Source of the DNA: Planctomycetaceae bacterium
Lineage (GTDB): Bacteria; Planctomycetota; MHYJ01; SBBU01
DNA: 16,887 nucleotides
Reading direction: 5' to 3'
NCBI GenBank assembly: GCA_005239585.1
Contig: SBBU01000276.1
Location: 1 to 16,887, forward strand
Shown: in pieces, positions 1 through 7,465 of the stretch
Layout: each line of letters starts with the position of its first letter
Numbering within the stretch: the first letter of the stretch is position 1
The notes under the pieces: model-generated
Seen by the model: the letters and a program-made list of their open reading frames with translations, nothing else
The model's database searches: none
Told to the model about the DNA's origin: nothing
Program-made: the position numbers and the translations under genes

Positions 1-1
1 G

Positions 2-61
2 CCCTCAGGAGAAGAGGCCGGCAAGAGTGTAACAAAGACCTACGAAATCCTGTCCGACTAA
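2..61 (+). CDS. 3' end of an unidentified gene entering from the left edge
   Basis: Frame 2 of the plus strand is open from the left edge and ends at a TAA at 59-61. The last residues read PSGEEAGKSVTKTYEILSD. The composition looks protein-like and the stop lies only 10 nt from the convergent stop of the next gene, as expected for a real gene end. Only 19 residues are visible, too few to assign a family. It could also be a chance reading frame, so confidence is limited. Confidence 0.4.
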   Translation, partial: PSGEEAGKSVTKTYEILSD

Positions 62-71
62 TGTGTGAAAG

Positions 72-731
72 CTATTCCAGAACGCGAGCGGCCTTGACGT
101 AATCGAGTCTATCGAAATTCTTCTTCAAATATTCATTTCCTTCCATTTGAATGCGACTTTGGTTTGGACCGCGCCCCCTCGGAGCACCCTCACCGTAGCC
201 TGAATAAAGGGAATCAACAACTTCCATGCCTTCAACCACCTCACCGAACGGAGAAAATCCGTCGACATCCAAACGGCCATTATTACCATAGTTAATGAAA
301 ACCTGGGTGGTTCGTGTATTAGGACCTCCTGTGGCAAAGGTAATTTTTCCGCGCGTGTTGCTTTGCTTGCCCGGCGGATCATCTTGAATGGTTGCTTCAC
401 GCCAAACGGCAGATACCTTAGGATCGCCATTGATGCCAAATTGTGCTATAAAACCAGTGAGGACCCGAAAAAAACGGGTCTCATCGTAGAATCCATTCTT
501 GACAAGATTGTAAAACCTATCGGCACCGTTGGGTGACCAGTCGCGAATAACTTTGATTAAAAAAGCCCCCTTTGTTGTCTCAAATCTAACGCGGAACTCG
601 GCTGGCGCTGTCTGATTCATGGCTGGATCCTTCGGGTTTAATAGTAGTTTTGTCGTGTTATCTCCTGTACAACTAGGACAAAACAGAAAACTGAAGGGAA
701 ACAGACTCGTAAATAGTTTCCTGAGAAACAT
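72..731 (-). CDS. Secreted cyclophilin-type peptidylprolyl cis-trans isomerase
   Basis: Catalyses cis-trans isomerisation of proline peptide bonds and probably assists folding of exported proteins. The cyclophilin fold is recognisable: the FFRVLTGFIAQFG block corresponds to the family's F-H-R-V-x-x-G-F-x-x-Q segment, with the catalytic Arg and the Gln present. It is followed by a GGPNTRTTQVFIN segment (substrate groove) and PFGEVVEGMEVVDSL near the end. I chose the ATG at 731 over two in-frame ATGs upstream (743, 761) because GGAG lies 6 nt before it and because the protein then begins with a basic-hydrophobic signal sequence (MFLRKLF..., hydrophobic to about residue 17). Two Cys (18 and 21) follow, so a lipoprotein is possible, but the lipobox is not canonical. 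It starts 16 nt after the stop of the HPr kinase-like gene and is probably cotranscribed with it. Length is 219 residues. Confidence 0.9.
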   Translation of the reverse strand: MFLRKLFTSLFPFSFLFCPSCTGDNTTKLLLNPKDPAMNQTAPAEFRVRFETTKGAFLIKVIRDWSPNGADRFYNLVKNGFYDETRFFRVLTGFIAQFGINGDPKVSAVWREATIQDDPPGKQSNTRGKITFATGGPNTRTTQVFINYGNNGRLDVDGFSPFGEVVEGMEVVDSLYSGYGEGAPRGRGPNQSRIQMEGNEYLKKNFDRLDYVKAARVLE

Positions 732-747
732 TCTCGGCTCCATGAAA

Positions 748-2379
748 TCATACACCCACATCCCTTATATATTCATCAAAATCATCCAAATTTAGGCTGA
801 TTTTTCCAGGCAAATTATCGATTGTCTTTGCAATAATTTTTATGGTTGATAGTACCGCTTCACACTTTGACAAGCTCTTTTGTAAGATCGTATTCAGGCT
901 GTAGCACTTGGCACTTGAATGCATAATCCTGAAGAACTCAAATTCGCTATAAAGAGTCTCTGGACACTTGGGATTTGCCTGAATATTTGAGATATGCGCA
1001 GAATAAACATTATCAGATTCCCCAAGTTGTCTGACATAATCCATCTCTGCATCGTCGTCCACTGCTCTGTAGGCATTGTAGGCGATCTCTTTTTTACCAT
1101 GCGGAGTTTGTCCTACCATGAGACGAGAACAAAATGTATCAAGCGTCAATGACTCCAGCAAAGTATTCTCGTCAAAGTTACGCTTGATAAGCATAACTGC
1201 ATCAATCTCCAAAGGTTCAAGAGGGTTGCTGAAGACCCTTGATCGCCCGAACACTTTGGAAGTATCAAGCATAGCGCGCGAGTATTCAGATGCATAAAAT
1301 CTGAAGAGGAGTTCTTGAAGCTTATCACTGCCCAACGACCTAAGGTGGATACCGTATCTGGAATCAAGGGCAATTCTCTCAAGCTCTCCGGTCGTTTCCT
1401 TTTCTTTCTCATAAAGCGTTCTTGAAAAATCGGGCACATTTTCAAGCCGCGAGTTGAGGAGGCCATATGTATATCCGGGAAAGCTCTCTACTATGTCGCT
1501 TCGCAGATAAGAGACCTTTTCGGAGATAAATGCAAATGACTTGATCGGCGCTTCCAAATCAATTTCCTGAGGTTTAATCTCGTAAATGTCGTTATTTAAA
1601 GAAAGTACTCGAATCTTGTCTCCTTTGTTACTCCGATTCTGTTCGAGCCATTTAAAGACCTGATATCCTCGCACGCCTCCTATCACCTCCATAGGGAGTA
1701 CATAATCTCCGCTGCGGGTCTTGACACAATAGCGGACATGCACCCAGTCATCGGAATGGAAACGAGTGCCGCGAAAATCCATGATACCATATGAACTAGT
1801 TGACTTGCCCGTGCCGGTCGGAGCTATATACAAGACCCCTTTTCCATTGCGCTCGACTGCCGCTCCATGAATAGAATGAATTCCGTATTCATCGCCAAGA
1901 ATCCTGCTGACTGCACCCAAGACCCATGATTTAAACTGACCATAGTACGCAGTATTGAAGAATATCACTGTGTTGTTTTTCCTTGAGTAATAGGCAGCCT
2001 CCTCTTCTTCATCTACCCCACAAAACGCATACACGTTCACCCGCGGCCCCTCAGAAAGATTTTCTCCCGTAACACTTCTCCATTCCTGAACGCTGAACCA
2101 GTTCTCTCTCCAAAAGTCGATGAGATGAGGGCTGTTTGTATAGGCCCTAACCTTGATGCCGTGGGTCACAGCATCGTGGATGTACAGGTTGTTTGACATG
2201 TGTTTTCGAGCGTTCGTCAACAACCTTTCATAAAGACCCGGGGTGTTGTCAATCGTTTTGTTGTAATTCCTAGTCCTGGTTTTTGTCCTTGTGATAGTGT
2301 TCGTGATTCCTATCTGTGTCCCCGGCCATTCGGCACTATCCTTATCTGGAGGAAGGGTACATGTCAACTCGTCGCCCAT
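748..2379 (-). CDS. P-loop protein resembling HPr kinase / PEP carboxykinase-type kinases
   Basis: A 543-residue protein. The segment around residues 176-215 reads HGAAVERNGKGVLYIAPTGTGKSTSS, then FHSDDWVHV. This resembles the kinase core of HPr kinase/phosphorylase and PEP carboxykinase-like proteins: a His-Gly-Ala entry strand, a Walker A loop with Lys192, and an acidic D-D pair downstream as in HprK-type Walker B motifs. The rest (residues 240-543) is not recognised. The N-terminus (about residues 1-50) is Thr/Arg/Asn rich and looks disordered. The start overlaps the 3' end of ruvC by 16 nt and has only a weak AAGAG ahead of it; Met60 is an alternative start. No HPr or PTS gene is nearby, so the substrate is unknown and classical carbon-catabolite control should not be assumed. 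Confidence 0.6.
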   Translation of the reverse strand: MGDELTCTLPPDKDSAEWPGTQIGITNTITRTKTRTRNYNKTIDNTPGLYERLLTNARKHMSNNLYIHDAVTHGIKVRAYTNSPHLIDFWRENWFSVQEWRSVTGENLSEGPRVNVYAFCGVDEEEEAAYYSRKNNTVIFFNTAYYGQFKSWVLGAVSRILGDEYGIHSIHGAAVERNGKGVLYIAPTGTGKSTSSYGIMDFRGTRFHSDDWVHVRYCVKTRSGDYVLPMEVIGGVRGYQVFKWLEQNRSNKGDKIRVLSLNNDIYEIKPQEIDLEAPIKSFAFISEKVSYLRSDIVESFPGYTYGLLNSRLENVPDFSRTLYEKEKETTGELERIALDSRYGIHLRSLGSDKLQELLFRFYASEYSRAMLDTSKVFGRSRVFSNPLEPLEIDAVMLIKRNFDENTLLESLTLDTFCSRLMVGQTPHGKKEIAYNAYRAVDDDAEMDYVRQLGESDNVYSAHISNIQANPKCPETLYSEFEFFRIMHSSAKCYSLNTILQKSLSKCEAVLSTIKIIAKTIDNLPGKISLNLDDFDEYIRDVGV

Positions 2380-2864
2380 TTTTTCTCTTTGAGAGGTGTT
2401 CCATTTACAACACTTCCAATGTGGCAGAGTCCAATAGCAATTGCATCCGCTTCATCCTCTTCCCAGTCTCTATACAATGAAAGGATTGCTTTCACCATAA
2501 GTGCAACCTGACTTTTAGATGCATCTCCCCTGCCCGCTACGGATTTTTTTACTGTAGCAGGAGGATATTCATATATTTGAGCCTTATATCTCCCCGCCAG
2601 CTGAAATACAACACCTATAGCCTCCGAGATCCTTGCCAATGTATTTGCATTGAATTTAAAAAAAGGGCGTTCAATGGCCAACTCGTCTGGTCTGAAGCTA
2701 GTGAACATTTTGTTCAGTTCCTTGTGAATCGCATTCAATCTCTCGCCGATCGTCCCCTTGTCAAGGTGTATAACGCCTGAATCCTTTAGCTTTACTTTAT
2801 TTTCAACGACAAGCAGTGCGTATCCAACTCTCTTTGTACCCGGATCAATTGCGATAAGCTTCAC
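2364..2864 (-). CDS. ruvC: Crossover junction endodeoxyribonuclease RuvC
   Basis: Resolves Holliday junctions by paired nicking, acting with RuvAB (neither is in this window). The four acidic residues of the RNase H-like active site are visible: Asp in AIDPG, Glu in AIERPFF, and the two Asp of EDEADAIAIG. The lysine-rich GRGDASKSQV segment also fits the family. The longer reading from an ATG at 2891 has no Shine-Dalgarno and adds nine residues. The GTG at 2864 puts the first catalytic Asp at residue 7, as in E. coli RuvC, and gives a 166-residue protein of normal length. A TTGACC-N17-TAGACT promoter ends 8 nt before this GTG, suggesting a leaderless message, so I prefer the GTG. The 3' end overlaps the HPr kinase-like gene. 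The common IEQ-x-F-F motif reads IERPFF here. Confidence 0.88.
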   Translation of the reverse strand: MKLIAIDPGTKRVGYALLVVENKVKLKDSGVIHLDKGTIGERLNAIHKELNKMFTSFRPDELAIERPFFKFNANTLARISEAIGVVFQLAGRYKAQIYEYPPATVKKSVAGRGDASKSQVALMVKAILSLYRDWEEDEADAIAIGLCHIGSVVNGTPLKEKKWATS

Positions 2865-2872
2865 TTGGCGCA

Positions 2873-2901
2873 AGTCTACATAAAAACGCATAAACGGTCA
2901 A
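2873..2901 (-). promoter_or_regulatory. Candidate ruvC promoter
   Basis: Reading the minus strand, TTGACC (2901-2896) and TAGACT (2878-2873) are separated by 17 nt. The predicted transcription start, about 7 nt further, falls immediately before the GTG at 2864. It lies downstream of the U-tract that ends the 5S transcript, so ruvC would not depend on read-through. Confidence 0.45.
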
Positions 2902-2920
2902 CAAAGGCATGTTCAGAAAT

Positions 2921-3033
2921 AAAAAAAGCCAGCCCCGCACTTTGGACGTCTAACAACAGGAGCAACCACATTCAGAAAAATGTCTAGTCAATTGAATTGG
3001 GTTCGTCGTTGTTACAGGGCCAAAGTACGGGGC
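2921..3033 (-). terminator. Extended multi-stem 3' trailer/terminator of the 5S rRNA transcript
   Basis: Immediately 3' of the 5S gene, an outer 14-bp stem (one G-U pair) joins 3020-3033 to 2932-2945. Inside it a 7-bp stem joins 3008-3014 to 2951-2957, a 4-bp stem joins 3000-3003 to 2964-2967, and a 5-bp apical hairpin joins 2979-2983 to 2968-2972. On the minus-strand RNA the outer stem is followed by UGGC and seven U residues (2927-2921), as in an intrinsic terminator. The loop is far longer than in ordinary terminators. It could therefore also be a processing stem for the 5S 3' end or a separate small RNA. Confidence 0.6.
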
Positions 3034-3151
3034 CAGGCAACACCTACTTTCCCGCCCAAGAGATTCCAGGCAGTATCATCGGCCCGTGGGGCTTAACGAC
3101 CGTAGTCGGAATGGTAACGGGTGTTGCCCCCACGGCATCTGGTCACCAGGC
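3032..3151 (-). rRNA. rrf: 5S ribosomal RNA
   Basis: The minus-strand sequence is 120 nt and shows the bacterial 5S landmarks. The 5' GCCTGGTGACC and 3' GGTGTTGCCTGGC ends pair as helix I. The ACACCCGTTACCATTCCG block (loop B/helix III region), the GTTAAGCCC segment and the GATGATACTGC segment near helix IV are all present. No 16S, 23S or tRNA gene lies within the flanking kilobases, so this is an unlinked 5S gene. It has its own promoter, with the predicted start at the mature 5' end. Confidence 0.95.
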
Positions 3152-3158
3152 GAAAAGA

Positions 3159-3186
3159 ATTATACATGCATAGATCCGAAATTCAA
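3159..3186 (-). promoter_or_regulatory. Promoter of the 5S rRNA gene
   Basis: On the minus strand, TTGAAT (3186-3181) and a consensus TATAAT (3164-3159) are 16 nt apart. The -10 box ends 7 nt before the first base of 5S, so transcription would begin at or next to the mature 5' end. This is one of the strongest sigma-70-type promoters in the window. Confidence 0.75.
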
Positions 3187-3200
3187 GCTGTGTTGTAGTT

Positions 3201-3226
3201 GGGATGGGAGATGATCCTCCCATCCC
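3201..3226 (-). terminator. Perfect 10-bp hairpin after the small secreted-protein gene
   Basis: A perfect inverted repeat has arms GGGATGGGAG and CTCCCATCCC and a 6-nt loop. It sits 13 nt past the stop of the secreted-protein gene and 14 nt before the -35 box of the 5S promoter. It is well placed to insulate 5S from the upstream operon. No U-run follows on either strand, so it may act as an mRNA 3'-end stabiliser or a factor-dependent stop rather than a classical intrinsic terminator. Confidence 0.5.
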
Positions 3227-3239
3227 ATGACGACGGCGC

Positions 3240-3755
3240 CTATTTCATGATGTTCTCGTAATACATCTTGATCTTGTTCCTATACTCTGGCAAAAATTTG
3301 TCTATGCCATTCTGCTCTTTATAAATGCTTTCGTGTACCTTTGGAGGAAGTATACCCCACCGCCCAGACTTGGATAGCGGATCCTTGAATGGGCTGGCTG
3401 GATCGGTTCTTTCCGGGCAATACGGTTCATGGGCAGGGTCATTTGGATTTTTAGGTGCCTCGGGCTTTCCGCAGTGTGGACACTTTTTATCCCCATCTTT
3501 TGGAATGTCGTCTACTTTAGGGGTCTCAGTTATTTTCTTCTCTGTAAGTTCCTTGATGATCTCATCAAGGCCTGATATGGCTTTGCGCTCATGATCTTCG
3601 GCCTTTTTGAGCTCTTTGCCATGGATGCGCTCCTCTGCCTTGAACATCTGCCCTTTTATTTGATTCAACTTTTCAACATATTGCTCCACCTGAGCAAAAG
3701 CAGAGGCGGCAAACGAAAGGAAAGCAACATTCAAAAGGATTGTTATTGGTTTCAT
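3240..3755 (-). CDS. Small secreted protein with Cys knuckle and WG-x-LPP C-terminal motif
   Basis: A 171-residue protein of unknown function. I chose the ATG at 3755 (not the in-frame ATG at 3791) because AAGGAG sits 8 nt upstream and the protein then begins with a clean signal peptide: MKP, a hydrophobic core, and an AFA-Q cleavage site. The mature N-terminal half is a charged helix with coiled-coil character. The middle has CPHCGKPEAP followed about 19 residues later by PYCPE, a possible zinc site. The C-terminus reads RWGILPPKVHES..., then LPEYRNKIKMYYENI. From memory, this WG-x-LPP...YR-x-x-I-x-x-YY pattern recurs at the end of secreted planctomycete proteins of unknown role; I could not search to confirm. 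It starts 16 nt after the stop of the giant coiled-coil gene, so the two are probably cotranslated partners. Confidence 0.75.
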   Translation of the reverse strand: MKPITILLNVAFLSFAASAFAQVEQYVEKLNQIKGQMFKAEERIHGKELKKAEDHERKAISGLDEIIKELTEKKITETPKVDDIPKDGDKKCPHCGKPEAPKNPNDPAHEPYCPERTDPASPFKDPLSKSGRWGILPPKVHESIYKEQNGIDKFLPEYRNKIKMYYENIMK

Positions 3756-3771
3756 GTCAAACTCCTTAAAA

Positions 3772-6700
3772 CTATTCTTTTCTAAAATCATCAGGGACCC
3801 TATCCTCTTTTTCTCTCTCTTTCAGTTCCTTGATAAACTCGTCCAAAATACCTGCTAATCTACCCTGCAGGCCCCTTAACATGCTGAGCATAGTCTTCTC
3901 AAGTTCTGTGACCTGTTCTGGTCTCTCTAATTTTTTCTCCAACGTTTGTGTCCTTGCCAGTATCGACTCTTGCATCTTCTTGAAAAGATTCAGCTGTACT
4001 TCATCTGGTACGAGTGGTTTCTTTATAGGCCTAGGCGGGTTACGCTCTCCCGGATCCCTGGGTGGTTCCTTAGATGGCGGTATCTGTGTTATGAAATTCT
4101 CATAAAGTAGATCAAAGGTATCCACCAATTGCTTTAGCTGTGCCACAATATCTGCCTCTACCTCCTGAGTTGCCCTATCCACCTTTACTTTTTCGAGCAA
4201 TCCTGCAACTAGGTCCATTTCGTCTATTATTTGCTCAAATGCAAAGATGAATATCTTTACATTCTCTGTTGCAAGCTTGTCTTTCAGGTGTGACATCTCG
4301 CTTGATAAAATATGCTGGACTCTTGAGATGTCGTTAGCCTCTGCATTATGCTGCTGTGTTATTTTTCCTTCCAATTTTTTGATCCCGCTATCCATTTCCT
4401 GTGTTTTTTTGTTTATATTGACCTGTTTCTCCAAGATTTCTTTTAGCCTTGTCTCGATATATCTTATGAGCTCTCTCTCGGTCTCTATGCACATCTTATC
4501 TCTTTCAATGATGAGTATTCTGATAATCTCATCAAGGTCTTTTATGGCGTTCAATATGTGATTCTTGACCTTTTTAGGTCTTCCTTCCTGCGCGCTATCT
4601 GATGCACCACCCATAGATTGCAATGCATTCTTCGCACCTTCAGTTGTACCCGGGATCTGTTGATTTAGTTTTTCAAGCTGTTTCAGGAATTCCTCTGTCA
4701 TCTGTTTTGCCTCTTTTTGTTTTTCGATTACGATCTGTAGCTTCTCTCTGTCATCGTTGGCCTCATCTTCTGCTTTCTTAGCAGTAGACTTGAAGATATT
4801 CGCAGCATCTTTGATTTTTTCCTCTGCTGATCTCTGATTCTTGTTTGCCTCGATAACATGATTTCCAGCCAGTTTTCCAGAGGCCTCTTTCATGTCCTCG
4901 TTTGCACCCTTGGAATTACCTGATCCAGAAGGATTGCTCAGCTTTGCAAGCGCATCCTTTAGATCCTTTGCCAAGCCGCTTTTACCGCTACTCTCCAGCT
5001 CTTTGCCCTTTGCCTCTGCCCACTTGATTGCCTTGGCAAGGTCTTCTCTCAATTTTTCCTGGTCTATCTCAAGCTTCTTTGGATCGAGGCCAGATGCCAT
5101 GTCATTTTTTGCATTTTCCAATGCCTGAAGCGTATCTTTGAGGTGTTTTGTAGCGTCATTCTGATTGTTTTCTGCCCGCGGCAGATCAGGTGTTTGGAGT
5201 GCATCTTGCGACTGATTCATAGAATTCGATGCATTCTTCATCGAATTCTGCGCATTTTTAGCCTGATTATTTGGTCCAACCTTGCCTAATTTGTCTGCAA
5301 GATCGCCAATTTGTGCGGCAAGTTTATGCGCATTTTTTCCGATCTCTCCCTGAACATCCGCAAGTTTGTTAAAATCATTCTTTTTCCCTGTACTTTCTAC
5401 TTTTGCATGTTCATCAAGAACTTCCTTTGCCTTGGTTAGATTTTGAATGGCTTGGTCTTGATCGCGCTCGGCTGCCCTACCCAGAATCTTGCTGACATTT
5501 TCTGCTGCAGAATTCATATTGCCTGAGGCAAGCTTTGTGAATTTAGATGCGGTCTCTAGCACCTTCTTTGTAACAGCAGAAGACTGATTTGCTGCGTCTG
5601 ACATTTTTGTAGAAAGATCCGAGGCCCTGCTCTCCAGACCCTTTTGGCTCTTCACAAGCGCTTCAAATTCAACTGCCGAGTTTTTCTTTGATCCATCCAA
5701 TAGCTTCTTAAAGGCCTCTCCTGATTTCTGTAAGAATCCAGAAGATTCTTTCAAACAATCGGCAGAAATCGATGGATTGTTAAAATCGAGTTGCAAAGCA
5801 GATGCTTTAATCTTTGTAAATGCCTTTTCCATTGCAATTCGTGCCTCTTCTTTCTGACCATGATCAAAGCCTGCCAAGTTATAAAACTTGTTTCCGATCT
5901 CCCATAGTGTTTCCGCAAGGGAATTAAGCGACTTGATCATCTTGGCATAATCGGGATCTTTTTTTGAACTTTCCATCGAGATCTCACTGATTATCTTTTC
6001 CTGATCTTTTACCAACTGACTCATCTTTCCGATAATATCTTCCAGTCCGACCAGTCTCTCAGTATTCGTCTTCGTAACTCTTTTAATCTCTTCCTGTTCC
6101 CTAATTAACTTGGCCAGCTCTACTGAAAAATCGACCAGTTTTTTGAAATGATCCGACTGAACGGCACGAGTCTCTTTACCATGCTGTTCCTGTCTCCCTA
6201 TGAGACCTTTTACTGCCGCGATTTGCGAGTCGATTTCCTTCAATAATGCGGTTTTATTCTCAACATCAGTTTTATTTGCCAGCTCGCCCTGTCTGCGTGC
6301 AAGATCGTTAAGAAGATCGGCCCATTTTTCAAATTCGGCTGCATTTTTTAGCATAGCCTCTATATCTTTCAGTATCTTTCCCTCTTCTGTTCTGATTTCG
6401 TCCGCTTTCTTTATGAGATAGTCTATATCGAGGCCTCCAAGTCCTGTCGTTTTGACATCGTCCAGGATGCTAATAACCTCTTCCATCAGACTTAACAGTG
6501 TCTTCTTTTCATCAAATGCAGGGCCCTTTTGGAGGTCTTCCAGGAAGGCCTTGAACTTGTCTATTTTCTCAAGGAGGCCCTTTTCCACAATGAGATCTCT
6601 AACCTTTACAAGCCGATCCCTGTTTGTGGGATCCTTTTTGTATTTTTCAATCTCCTCTGTTTCGCGCTTGATTGCTATATTGACCTTATCGAGAAACTCC

Positions 6701-6810
6701 TGACCAATCCGTCTGAGTTTCGCTATTTGTTTATCTTCTTGCTGACTGGAAGGAAGCGCCCCAGCACTAAGCACTAGTACTGTTATGAATGTCAGAATTG
6801 CTTTTCCCAT
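3772..6810 (-). CDS. Giant secreted coiled-coil protein
   Basis: A 1012-residue protein. The start is set at the ATG at 6810, which has AAGGAG 6 nt upstream and begins a typical signal peptide (MGKAILTFITVLVLSAGALPSS). A longer reading from 6879 would begin inside a palindromic repeat and hide the signal. Almost the whole chain is charged, Lys/Glu/Asn/Gln-rich helix with heptad-like hydrophobic spacing. The middle (about residues 520-720) is Asn/Ala/Lys-rich with repeated N-x-x-A-x-x-x-M/L patterns. A Pro-rich linker lies near residues 910-935 and the last 75 residues return to charged helix. Only one or two Cys are present. It probably acts outside the cytoplasmic membrane as an elongated structural or scaffold protein; no catalytic motif is seen. 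The next gene 16 nt downstream is also secreted. The helical part resembles, in style only, DUF4175-type planctomycete proteins. Confidence 0.75.
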   Translation of the reverse strand: MGKAILTFITVLVLSAGALPSSQQEDKQIAKLRRIGQEFLDKVNIAIKRETEEIEKYKKDPTNRDRLVKVRDLIVEKGLLEKIDKFKAFLEDLQKGPAFDEKKTLLSLMEEVISILDDVKTTGLGGLDIDYLIKKADEIRTEEGKILKDIEAMLKNAAEFEKWADLLNDLARRQGELANKTDVENKTALLKEIDSQIAAVKGLIGRQEQHGKETRAVQSDHFKKLVDFSVELAKLIREQEEIKRVTKTNTERLVGLEDIIGKMSQLVKDQEKIISEISMESSKKDPDYAKMIKSLNSLAETLWEIGNKFYNLAGFDHGQKEEARIAMEKAFTKIKASALQLDFNNPSISADCLKESSGFLQKSGEAFKKLLDGSKKNSAVEFEALVKSQKGLESRASDLSTKMSDAANQSSAVTKKVLETASKFTKLASGNMNSAAENVSKILGRAAERDQDQAIQNLTKAKEVLDEHAKVESTGKKNDFNKLADVQGEIGKNAHKLAAQIGDLADKLGKVGPNNQAKNAQNSMKNASNSMNQSQDALQTPDLPRAENNQNDATKHLKDTLQALENAKNDMASGLDPKKLEIDQEKLREDLAKAIKWAEAKGKELESSGKSGLAKDLKDALAKLSNPSGSGNSKGANEDMKEASGKLAGNHVIEANKNQRSAEEKIKDAANIFKSTAKKAEDEANDDREKLQIVIEKQKEAKQMTEEFLKQLEKLNQQIPGTTEGAKNALQSMGGASDSAQEGRPKKVKNHILNAIKDLDEIIRILIIERDKMCIETERELIRYIETRLKEILEKQVNINKKTQEMDSGIKKLEGKITQQHNAEANDISRVQHILSSEMSHLKDKLATENVKIFIFAFEQIIDEMDLVAGLLEKVKVDRATQEVEADIVAQLKQLVDTFDLLYENFITQIPPSKEPPRDPGERNPPRPIKKPLVPDEVQLNLFKKMQESILARTQTLEKKLERPEQVTELEKTMLSMLRGLQGRLAGILDEFIKELKEREKEDRVPDDFRKE

Positions 6811-6861
6811 TTTTGTCTCCTTCGAAACACCGAATGGAAGGGCTAACTTTGGGAAAGGCAT

Positions 6862-6876
6862 CCTGCCTACGGCAGG
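6862..6876. repeat. Short palindrome CCTGCC-TAC-GGCAGG
   Basis: A perfect 6-bp GC-rich hairpin with a 3-nt loop, in the 5' leader of the coiled-coil gene about 52 nt ahead of its start. The form resembles small dispersed palindromes common in environmental bacterial genomes. Only one copy is in the window. Confidence 0.45.
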
Positions 6877-6941
6877 CATGGACTCGGAAGGATTGTTAAC
6901 TAGGTGATTTATTCATCGTTCTATATATGAGACACACAACT

Positions 6942-6957
6942 CGTGAAAAGGTTCACG
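6942..6957. other. Small perfect hairpin after the first sigma-factor gene
   Basis: The arms CGTGAA and TTCACG enclose a 4-nt loop, 16 nt past the stop of the sigma gene. There is no U-run, so its role as a terminator is doubtful. It may reduce read-through into the coiled-coil gene, whose start lies a further 131 nt away. Confidence 0.3.
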
Positions 6958-6973
6958 CTTCTCCCCCAGTCGA

Positions 6974-7465
6974 TTAGCTCTTCAGAATACTCCTGAGGAG
7001 ATGTCTTGCCTTGGTGAGTCTAAAGTTAACGGTCGCTGAAGAGACATCTAGCATCTTGGCAATCTCGTTATATGATTTTTGTTCAATATAAAAAAGTACA
7101 ATTGCCTCGCGATACTCCAATGGCAGTTGATTCAATGCTTGCAGTATATCAGGCTTGGGCTCTTTTGACGTAATAGCGTCTGGGTTTTCGAGTGTTGATG
7201 GATGGCGCTCTCTCCTCTTCTCCATTGAGACCCATCTGGCTATGCCATATAGCCATGATGAAAATTTAGAGACATCCCGGAGTTTTCCAAGATTCTCCCA
7301 TGCCCTTGCGAATGTCTCCTGGATTACATCTTCAATCTCTTGCTTGTTCCCAAGATTCGCGTATGCGACCGAGGCGACAAGCAATTTGTATCTCTCGAAT
7401 AAGACGCCAAAGGCCTTGTCATCACCGTGAAGAGAGAGACGAACAAGCTGTGCGTCATCTTGCAT
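6974..7465 (-). CDS. ECF-type RNA polymerase sigma factor
   Basis: A 163-residue sigma-70 family protein of extracytoplasmic-function size. Region 2 spans about residues 15-82: AFGVLFERYKLLV, then the core-binding helix EIEDVIQETFARAW and the -10 recognition/melting helix ending SSWLYGIARW. Region 4 spans about 105-160 and ends in a helix-turn-helix, SYNEIAKMLDVSSATVNFRLTKAR. It starts inside the last codons of rny (11-nt overlap) with no good Shine-Dalgarno, so it is probably translated by coupling to rny. No anti-sigma factor adjoins it. The next genes downstream, after a 163-nt gap, encode two secreted proteins that may be its targets. Its specificity cannot be read from the sequence. Confidence 0.92.
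   Translation of the reverse strand: MQDDAQLVRLSLHGDDKAFGVLFERYKLLVASVAYANLGNKQEIEDVIQETFARAWENLGKLRDVSKFSSWLYGIARWVSMEKRRERHPSTLENPDAITSKEPKPDILQALNQLPLEYREAIVLFYIEQKSYNEIAKMLDVSSATVNFRLTKARHLLRSILKS

Noticed and set aside
2200..2511. A 103-residue plus-strand frame across the ruvC / HPr kinase-like junction
   Set aside because: It is antisense to two genes with recognisable motifs and has no domain or ribosome-binding site.
3201..3226. Classical Rho-independent terminator
   Set aside because: The hairpin is perfect but no U-run follows on either strand, so it is listed only as a probable 3' structure.
6811..6879. N-terminal extension of the coiled-coil protein from an ATG at 6879
   Set aside because: That ATG lies at the edge of a palindromic repeat without an SD. 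The ATG at 6810 has AAGGAG and starts a signal peptide.
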